Position numbers and translations under genes: made by a program | Assembly: GCA_034509925.1 (NCBI GenBank) | Contig: CM067533.1 | Span: forward strand, 2,990,535 to 3,054,534 | Origin: Hirudinaria manillensis | Taxonomy: Eukaryota > Annelida > Clitellata > Hirudinida > Hirudinidae | DNA length: 64,000 nucleotides | Reading direction: 5' to 3' | Part shown: positions 51,707-61,000 of the stretch, in pieces | How positions within the stretch are numbered: the first letter of the stretch is position 1 | Layout: every line of letters begins with the position of its first letter | The notes under the pieces: generated by a model | Database searches by the model: none | What the model was told of the DNA's origin: nothing | The model's input: the letters and a program-made list of their open reading frames with translations, nothing else

Positions 51707-53482
51707 TCAAAACGGTAGGAAGGTTTGATCCCACTGCTCATAGCTTGAACATTCGAATGATTGCAAAAACATATTTCTCAGCTTGGTGAATCTGGAAGAT
51801 TGGAGCTCCTGATTGGACAGTGCTCCATAAAGGGAATGAAATCGTATTACTAATGTATCATCATAAGGTTTCAACCACTCTTCTATTTCCTCTATTTGTG
51901 CCCCTTTGGTGATATTTCTTGGTTGCAGGACCAACTCTGGATATGCAATTGTTGAATGATCCGGAGCATGATCGATGTACATTGAACTGTTTATAAGCAA
52001 TGAGTTGCTGACAGATGTCTTGATCTTATCTGGGACAAGAGGATTTGTGAGAAAGCTGTGTTCCCTGTAAAGAGGTCCGAAATGTTTATCAAATTTATTT
52101 ATTTTAAGCACTGATAAAAGTGAACATCTGTGCTTGTGATGCGAACATCTTTTATCCGGCAAACAATTGCAACAATGAAAGGCAGGCAGAACAAGAATTC
52201 TCTTCAACGTCATCGCAAGCATAAAGGCAATTTTAAGAGTTTCAACCTCAACATCCATTGTCCTGAGGTCTTCAAACATGAAAGGGTTGTCGTAAGTGAG
52301 ATACTTGGCCTCGCTATTATTATAGTATTTATTGTCATCCACCACCCACAAGTGATTCTCCTTTAATCTATAAAGTTTAGCAGCAGCACTTGCAACGTAA
52401 TTGTTGTGAACCATGACGCATTCTTTGCACTGAGGCTTGTTCTCGAACGTCCGATGGACGTGTTCGAAGTAATAAACGCCACATGGAAACTGTTGTTTAT
52501 TCAGAGCTTGCAAGTCGAGTAATTCTCCTTTGGCTTGCAATTGATTGATAACCGTATTCAAATACGACTGGTCGCTGCCTTTTTGATAACGAATGAAGTA
52601 TCTCCAACTCGTGTGATATAATTTTTTGGTGGATGGCAATGGTCTGACAAAAATAAAGCCGCTGTTGTACATTTGTCGATCCATTTGAGCATGGATGCTA
52701 CAATTGGTACAGGTAAAGAAAGGGAAAGGATTTTTGAAAATGATGACATCCACATCTACCATGAGCACGGTATAATCCAAACTCAAGGCCTGAATCATTA
52801 CAGCAGTTTTAATGTTTGTCCTGTACAAATAGGTGACTGTTCCAAAATCACTGGGTACCAAGCTATTTTTAACTGGATTAGGAAAATCAAAGAAGATGCA
52901 AGGAAGACTCAAGTTGGTGAGAACACTCATAGCTCTTTCGTCGATACAAATGAAAGCAAAATTTTTTATCGAATTTCTTTTAATGCTCAGTTCATAGAAA
53001 TTCAGTGCTAGTTTTAAATAGTTCTGGTCAACTATGGAAAGCATGATGGTCTTATTTGCATCTGAGTAAGTTTCAAGTCCACCTATGAAGTTTGCAGTCA
53101 ATAAATGTTTTACTTTCATAGCCGTCAACTGTGAATCAAACAGCTTTGGACGTTTTGTTGTTCCTTTTGTAGTTTTGAAGTACATAAGTTGACGTTTTAG
53201 GTTTTCAATTTCGTCCTCTTCTTTCTCATTCAATCCATCGTAGTTCAAGTCACCATTTTGATTTGTTTTCTCAGCTATCTCAGAATAATGAATTACATAG
53301 AATCGATTGCTCTTTTTGGTAGAAAGATAGTAATTAGTAACCAGAGACAGCACAATCAGAAATGAGATTAATGATCCATAGTACTTCCCTAAAATTAAAA
53401 GCTAAGTAGAGCAAATACTACAATAGCAAACATGTAAAGTGTTTTGAGAAAACTCACTATGTTTATAAAACCCTGGGCACAT
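51707..53482 (-). CDS. Type II membrane glycosyltransferase, GT77-like nucleotide-diphospho-sugar transferase
   Basis: Two exons, 53482-53458 (MCPGFYKH plus one base) and 53388-51707, giving 568 residues. Residues about 11-29 (YYGSLISFLIVLSLVTNYY) form an N-terminal signal anchor, as in Golgi enzymes. An acidic, charged stem follows. The catalytic region shows the DxD metal/nucleotide-sugar motif in LMVDVDVIIF (DVD at 220-222), preceded by TNIKTAVMIQAL and followed by YNSGFIFVRP and GSDQSYLN, the pattern of the Nucleotid_trans domain in GT77 enzymes. The C-terminal part has a segment (LKIAFMLAMTLKRILVLPAF) like the one found in plant and animal GT77 relatives, then a Cys/His-rich patch. Sugar donor and acceptor cannot be inferred. 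The single large exon contrasts with the intron-rich neighbours. It diverges from FICD. Confidence 0.85.
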
Positions 53483-53888
53483 GTTTACCTTTACGAAGAA
53501 ATTACAGGTGAAGCTAAAAAAAGACGAATATACAATTGAAGAGATTAAAGTTGTGAAAGAAAAGGAACTTTGCTCTTGATTAAAAAGTTTTCAGAATTTG
53601 CAGAATTTGCAAAATAACTGCAAACGATTTCAGATCGAAAACGCAAGAAAATTTTAAATCATATTGTTTGCTTTTGACTAATTATTTTAATTTAATATTT
53701 AGTCGGAGATTTTTAATTTTAACTTCAAAAAGGCAACGTCTAAATGTAGATATGAATTTAAGGTAATTTTTAGAAGTGACGTTGTTTAATTGGATAACTT
53801 TCGTTTACGAACGCGTTCATTCGGGGTTGGGGGATTTCTTGTTTGTTCCATATGAATCCTATGTAATAAAATCGTGAGAAATTAAGAC
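53483..53888. promoter_or_regulatory. Short divergent intergenic region between GT77-like gene and FICD
   Basis: Only 406 bp separate the two initiator codons, so a shared bidirectional promoter is likely. I see no TATA box in either orientation near the starts. The assignment is positional inference. Confidence 0.5.
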
Positions 53889-56187
53889 ATGAATTTAAAG
53901 AATTATAATTTGGCTTTAGCGTTCTCTCTCTTAGCGATTGTATTACCACTAATTTATTATCTGACTCCTTATTTATCCACTTGGACAATTTCATCCGAAC
54001 CGATTTCTAATACACCGTTAGCTCGGTACCAAAATGACAGAATGTTCTGGATGTGTGTCAGTCCTCCCGACCTGAGGAACCAATATTCAATTAATGAAAT
54101 TCAAAATCCTGTGCATGCTGGCTTCCAATACCAGAAAGCTGAATTTACTGGTGATTGTAAGCTTTGTTTGATTTATTTTTATTAATTATTATTAAAGCTT
54201 AATGCATTTCCAAAAACTATAGGTAGAAACATCAATAATTAAATCTTGATTTAAACCCAAGCTGGAAAGAGATCAGAATCACAAGCCTCAATGAATCTTG
54301 CTAGGGAAATGACAAAGCAGGGGAGGAGTGAAAGAGCATTAAAAATTTATTTACATGCTTTGGCTTTGGATCCTCAAAATTCTGATCTCTTAAACACATA
54401 TGGAGAGTTTTTAGAAACTTACAAAAAGGACATTGTGAATGCAGATTATTTTTATAGAAAGGTTCTTACAACAGACCCATTCCACATGAAGGCCTTGCAG
54501 AATCAACGTAGAACTTTGCCAGTGGTTGAAAAGATTGACAGAGCCAGATTTGAAAGAATAGATGGCAAATTAAGTAATTGGACAATTTATTTTTTTTTTT
54601 AAATATTCATTCACATTTAGAATATTGATTTAATAGATTAATTGCATTTAGTTTTCTTTTTTGAGTAGCTGCTTAAGTAATATGTTTACTCTGTAGATTC
54701 TCAGATACACTTATTTTGCCTAAAAAATTTAGGTCATCCTTTATCATGGCATGCAGGCTGTACAAAATTATTTTTTTTTGCAACTTCTAATTGAATGGGA
54801 GCCTAATTTTTAGAATATAAATTTTTCTACTTAATTATAATTTAATTTTGTATTGTATTGGATATATTATATATGTAATTGCATATAGAATGGTTGAAGT
54901 GCTAGTATTATACCATAGTGCATCTTTTGTTCTGTTTCCTAAGACACCCTCATTCAAGTGCCTGACAACCATCCCGGTCTGAGAAAGCAGGCTTACGAAC
55001 AATACATCAAACACATCCATCATACGACGGCCATGGAAGGCAATACTTTCACTCTTTCGCAAACCCGTTCCTTCGTGGAAAATCGGATCGTGATAAACGG
55101 CAAGAGCATCATAGAACACAACGAAATACTGGGCATGGAAGCAGCCATGCACTTCCTCAATTCCTCGCTCCTTCGAAGAGTGGGAAAGTTTAACGTTCAC
55201 GACATCACGGAAATTCACAGGAGGGTGTTGGGTTACGTCGACCCCTTCGGAGCTGGGACCTTCAGAACTACTCAAGTTAGTTTCACTTTTTATTTCTTAA
55301 TTTCGTAAACATAAAATAAAATTTTCAATTGCTTATTAAATAAGAATCAAAGGTTCAGCCATTACACATTTTTGCCTTTATACTAAATAAGTCTAAATAA
55401 GTTCTCAGACTCTTACGTTGATGAAGCCATTCAAATATTGTCGATATGAGATCTACCATTTTTTCATTTCATTATTTAATGAGTATTAATTAATATTATA
55501 TATATTAGTATAATATTGGTATTATTGATTTTTTTTGGTGCTAGCATTGACTGATTGATATGATTCTAATTTACTGTTGTTACATCACTTGACTTACATT
55601 TCTACTATGTTTTTCTATGAGATCTAAGCACTTCTAAAACTTCCTTATGTTTAAAAAAAGATCTCTAAGTCAAGATTGTTTATTCTCTTGATTCTAGAAA
55701 TACATGATTTAAAATATGAAATAATTTAAACAATGAAAATATTTCATCGCAGGTGTTTGTCGGGAACCACGTGCCTCCGAAACCAGAGCAAGTTCCTTCT
55801 TTGATACAGGAATTTATAGAATGGTTGAATTCAGACGAGCTCATGGAAACACTGCATCCTGTAGAGGCAGCAGCACTGGCTCACTACAAGCTGGTGTACA
55901 TCCATCCCTTCTACGATGGCAACGGCAGGACGAGCAGGATGCTGATGAACCTCATCCTCATGCTGGCAGGGTACCCTCCCATAATCATTCCGGTCGATTA
56001 CAAGCAGATATATTACAAACATCTCGAGTCTGCCAACCAGGGCGACGTGAGGCCCTTCATAAGATTTATAGCCGAATGCACGGAGCGAACGTTGGACGAG
56101 TATTTGTTGGCCTCTTCGGCCAATCACAACCGAAGCGTTCCAGAACTCGGGGAAAACTATTACGAGAGTCTCGTAATCGCAACGTGA
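53889..56187 (+). CDS. FICD: FICD, ER-membrane Fic-domain AMPylase/deAMPylase
   Basis: Exons 53889-54156, 54262-54573, 54959-55275 and 55753-56187 join in phase to 443 residues, near the usual 450-460. FICD adds and removes AMP on the ER chaperone BiP. The N-terminus is a signal anchor ([18 protein letters not shown], residues about 8-25). Next are TPR-like repeats ([37 protein letters not shown]), then the autoinhibitory helix TTAMEGNTF with its Glu at 220, and the Fic core [12 protein letters not shown] (350-361) with the catalytic His at 350. Every residue needed for both activities is present. It lacks an obvious C-terminal ER-retrieval signal, as in other type II FICDs. Confidence 0.96.
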
Positions 56188-56638
56188 TTCGTCGATCTTG
56201 TAATCGTTTGCTCATCCTGCATTATGATGTTCATTAGGCCATTTTTCCTTTATTTTTCAAAACTATATTTGTGCCTTTGGAATTTTTGTGCTGACAATTT
56301 GTACAAATAATTACTAAAAAATTTCATTTGTGGAAATCTCTGGCATTAATTCCAATTATTTTTAACTTTTGATGATATCAATCCTCTCCCCTCAAGACAG
56401 AAAAAGTTCTCCAGGTTGATGAAAACTTAGGTGCTTAATAATAGCTTACTAGAGAGCGGTAAAAATATGCGTCAATTTCAGTGCGAAGTTAGGATTCTAG
56501 TATTCATATTGAGTTTTGGGGTGCCCTTCACGTTTTTGAAAAAAGTAAGAATTGGTGCCTGAAACTTTAGACATTCTGAAACCTGCAAAGTTCCTCTTAT
56601 TTATATACTGCTTTTAATCTCTAGGTGGCTGGTTTTGT

Positions 56639-57113
56639 TTATAGCGTAATTACAAACGGGCTTGGATTTTGCAGCTTTCGAGGCAGACGATTTACGGACG
56701 AACTGTCCGTGTCGAGTATGCCGCTATTCTCATCGTCATCGCCGAAGTCAGTAACTCTTCAAATTTGGTTGTTATTTATAATAAAAAGTAGTCATACGAA
56801 AGAAATATTTATATATTTTACTCACCAATCTTGTCCGCAGGCTGCGGAAAGCAATCGCGACTCCTTAAGTTAGATGTCTTAACCAATTGCTAAGATTTTT
56901 ATAAACTAATATAATGATAAAGTTATATATGTAATAAATACGCCTAATGCATGCCCATTTTATAGACTGAGTTCGTGCTCGCGCATTTTTTTTATACAAT
57001 ATTCATTTCTTTTGGAGTTGCTAAGTAGCTGTAAACATGAGTGAAAATTTGAGATGTGCAAGCCTAATCATGTCACAGCTCGCAAATTAAACCAGTGCGA
57101 AGGACTCGTGCAT
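56639..57113 (-). CDS. Putative small protein of 66 residues, unknown family
   Basis: Three exons on the minus strand: 57113-57093 (MHESFAL), 56889-56826 and 56754-56639, with matching phases and GT-AG borders; the second exon ends AAGATTG|GTGAG. The protein is hydrophilic: QLVKTSNLRSRDCFPQPADK, then an acidic stretch (VTDFGDDDENSGILD), a Ser run, basic NRLPRKLQ and the end NPSPFVITL. Exons two and three are richer in CpG than their surroundings, as in other exons here. The first exon and start codon are the weakest part; the second and third exons are reasonably convincing. It lies 3' of FICD and diverges from PLK4. I recognise no family. On the plus strand the same bases give only a poorer, interrupted model. 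Confidence 0.5.
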
Positions 57114-57241
57114 TGCTATGCAGAGTTATGCCACATGGGTGTATTTTAATGTTAAGATTTTGATGGACATGAAAAATGTTTGGCTGCAGCAACGCATCTG
57201 TCGACGATAAAGTTATTTGGGATCATTCCAGCTTGACTTAT
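57114..57241. promoter_or_regulatory. Intergenic gap upstream of PLK4
   Basis: 128 bp between the putative start of the small minus-strand gene and the PLK4 start codon. If the small gene is real, this is a bidirectional promoter; otherwise it is simply the PLK4 5' region. Confidence 0.35.
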
Positions 57242-57998
57242 ATGGCTTCCTCGCATCTCGATTGCATTGAGGTATATATTTCAATCGGAAAATTTATAAT
57301 AGTGCGGAATATATCGGTAACCATTATTGCATTAATCTAAACCTGCATTTGGAACAGAACTACGATATTCGATGTCCGATTGGTCGCGGAGGATTTGGTA
57401 ACGTTTATAAAGCAAATTCAATTTTCAGCAGAGATGAAGTCGCAATAAAATTCGTAAGTTTCATCGTCACCTAAACATCCTAATGACTTCCTCGAACTTA
57501 TTAAAAAAGAACTAATTTTTATTTCGTACAGATCGATAAACAAATTATCCAAGCCCGCCCCGGATGTCTAAAAAGGGTTTTGGAAGAGGTGGCCATCCAT
57601 TCTCGTCTTAAGCACCCATCTGTAATTGAGGTTTGTTTTGGTGATCTTTGTTGCAAATTTGGAATTTCCGAGCCCCCAGAATGAGCGCGGTTCACCATAC
57701 GAATTTTTGTGAGATTGAATGTTGTTTATGTGAACTAAGCTTTGTTTTTGCTTAGACTATCTTATTTATGCTGGAAACATAAAATAACCCGAAATAAGCG
57801 CGACAACATGCCTCCACGCATTTTCAATCTACATCAGTATTGGCATGTTCGCACGTGTATGTCAGTCGTAAATATATATATATATATATAAGTTAAAAAA
57901 ACTCAATTAAATATTTAATTCTTAATTTCAAACAAATTTTAATTTGATGATTTTAGATATGGAATTGTTATTATTGTTATTATTGTTAATATTATTAA

Positions 57999-58032
<34 letters not shown>

Positions 58033-61000
58033 ATTATTACTTTTACCTATTTAAAACTTTTTAAGAATAACATTATTTATCTGACTTTTGTAATGAAATA
58101 TTTATGATAAACGAATGTTGAGTCAATAAAATTGCTAAGATTGTATAATGAAGAGTTAAAAAAAGTAAATAAGTTAAAATATTTAAAAAATCAGGTAATT
58201 GAATGCATTACTTTGATGTGATTTGGTTTTCTGATTTAATATTTATCATTTAATTTCAAAGAAATTTTAATTTAATGCTAATGATTTTGGATATGGGGTT
58301 ATTATTATTATTACTTTAATTATTATTATTATTATTATTTTTACTGGAATATGTGATCATTTACATTGTGTCTGCAATCAAATGTATTTAATCTATAAAT
58401 AGTCAGTTATTGACTTTATTTAACTTCCAAATGTCATATTTATTTGTTTTCAGTTCATTTAGTGTAATCTTCTCATTTCAACATTACATGATACAATTAT
58501 TTTAATCTTTTGTTGCAAAAAAGTTGATCAAATTATAAAATTTAATTTATAGGTTTACAGCTTTTTTGAAGATTGCAATTACATTTATCTTGTTCTTGAA
58601 TTGTGCCCTTTTGGAGACTTGAATTCTCATTTGAAAAGACATCGGAATGGATTCGAGGAAAGCAAAGGTTACTCTGAGTTTTATGGATGTGGTCTCATGA
58701 GTTTACTGATAAGTTATTATTTATTTATTTATTTATTTGCCTTATTTATTTTGTTTCGTGATTTATAGAGCAGTTTGTAAATGCACTGATAATTAAGCAT
58801 GCCCCAACGACGTGAAGATATGTCCGCTTCGAATATTCTTGACGATGTGACACATGAAGTGGCATTGTTTAACTTATTTCCTTGTTATGCATGAGATGTA
58901 TTTTTTAATATTTACTGAGACTTTTTGTGAAATTAATTACTAAATGAAACTTTTCTCTCAGTGCACAGATATATGTGTCAGATTATTGAGGGAATTCTCT
59001 ACCTGCAGAAGCACAGAATCATGCACAGAGATCTGACTCTTTCAAACATGTTACTCAGCCATTCTGATACAGTGGTGAGTTAATCATTCTGCATAAGCCA
59101 TTAGGTGATATCCATCATCTCAAAATCAACCTTTTTGTCTGCACTCACTCACTCACTCACTCACTCACTCACTCACTCACTCACTCACTCACTCACTCAC
59201 TCACTCACTCACTCACTCACTCACTCACCATTCCTTTTTCAATTCTTCTTCCAATTGTAATTGCTTTTTGTTCTTGCTTCATGAGTTCTGTCCACAACAG
59301 AATAAAGTTAATGTCATAAAATGAATTACAAAAGATAATCATTTCAGATTGACATCATTGATTGAATTAAAAGATGTTTGAATAAACTTCAAATTTCACT
59401 CAACAGAAAATAGCAGATTTTGGTTTGGCCACGCAACTAGCAGACGCCAACGAAAAGCATTTCACTTTGTGCGGAACGCCGAACTACATTTCCCCGTGAG
59501 TTTCTCCTTCGATTTCGACCATTCCAAAGTTTAAAATTGTCTTTTCGATTTTAGGGAGGTCATAAACCAAGAAGCTCATGGCTTGGAAAGTGACATCTGG
59601 TCAGTGGGTTGCATGCTTTATGCCATGCTGACTGGAAAGCCTCCGTTCGAAGCCAAGGAGCTGCTGGATACTTTCGATCGAGTCAGAATCGGTCGCTACG
59701 AGGTGCCGAGAAGTCTGTCCGAGGATGCCGAGAGTTTGATCGGCATGTTGCTGAAGAAGAATCCGATGGACAGATTGAAACTTCAAAGTCGGACGGACGT
59801 CTTTCTTTACTCTTAACAAACGTTTGCTTTAAGCCATGTTGAATAATTTCTTTGGCAGGTATATTCTCTCATCCGTTTTTCTTGAAATATGATACTCAGA
59901 AGGAAATCTTCAGTGTAAGTGGACCGTCATTTGAAGAACATTCATTCAATTTTCAATTAATTATTTTGAGATATTTGGATATTTGGTATTGAGATACAAG
60001 CTCTAGTTCTTGGCTGTAAAAATCTTTAATGTCCTAGGAGTATGAGTAGCCTTAGAAATATGAAATTAATTAAATTAAATTAAAGATTACTAACTAATAG
60101 CACTAACTAAAGTCTGCTTGTAGGATTGTTAGATCAGAACAATTGTTAAGCATTTTAAATCACAACAGTTGAGGTTCTAACTGCATCTACTGCCATTTTT
60201 GGACTTAGTGACCTTGTTAATAAAAATGTTATTTCTTAACTCATGGCAACCTTCTTTTGACAAAGTCATTGGACTTATATAATAATATGTTATTATTACA
60301 ATATATTATTATTATATATTATATTATTATTACATAATATATATTATTATATAAACTCTCTATCGAGTGCATCCATAACTATACGTTTGAAAAACGTCTT
60401 TGACGAGGATTCTGTTTCAGAGGGAGGTTTCGGTCGACAGCGGTCGTGACACCTTGCAGGGTCGCTCATCAAATGATTCGGCAGGAAGTCAAACAGCGTT
60501 CAAGTGCGAGGATCCGTCCGTCCGGAGAAACCTCGTCGCGTCCTCCTTCGAGGAAGTCCGTCGCAGCAGCGAAGCGGACGTTTTGAGCCAACAGTTGAGG
60601 TGATGATCGTGCAATGATTTGTTCTATTTATTTATTTTTTAAATTTACAGAGATATGTGTTTATGTATTTCCGTAGGTACGTATTTGGTTAAGTAGTGTA
60701 CGCATATTATTTTTTTAATAATATATTCCAAAAGCATTTATAAAAATGCATTATTGACTTTTTTTTTACGTTCATTGGAAGTTCAAAATGGCAACTAATA
60801 GTCGTTTTACCCTTCGAAGAAACTGGGATTCGGACAAACGGGTCGGCAAGTACGAAGACGTAATGGCTCCTCTCATCGCAAAAGCGTTCAACTCTTCTTC
60901 GGTGTCGTCTGCATTTCTAGCGAACACCTCCTTCCTCTCCAACTCCGTGACGTCGTCGTCGTCGCCCGCGAACCCGAAAATCGACGAGGGCCGTTCGCTC

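Noticed and set aside
56625-56873. Plus-strand reading of the segment downstream of FICD (ending AAESNRDSLS)
   Set aside because: It needs reading through intron-like AT-rich sequence, and the splice phases do not fit as well as the minus-strand three-exon model.
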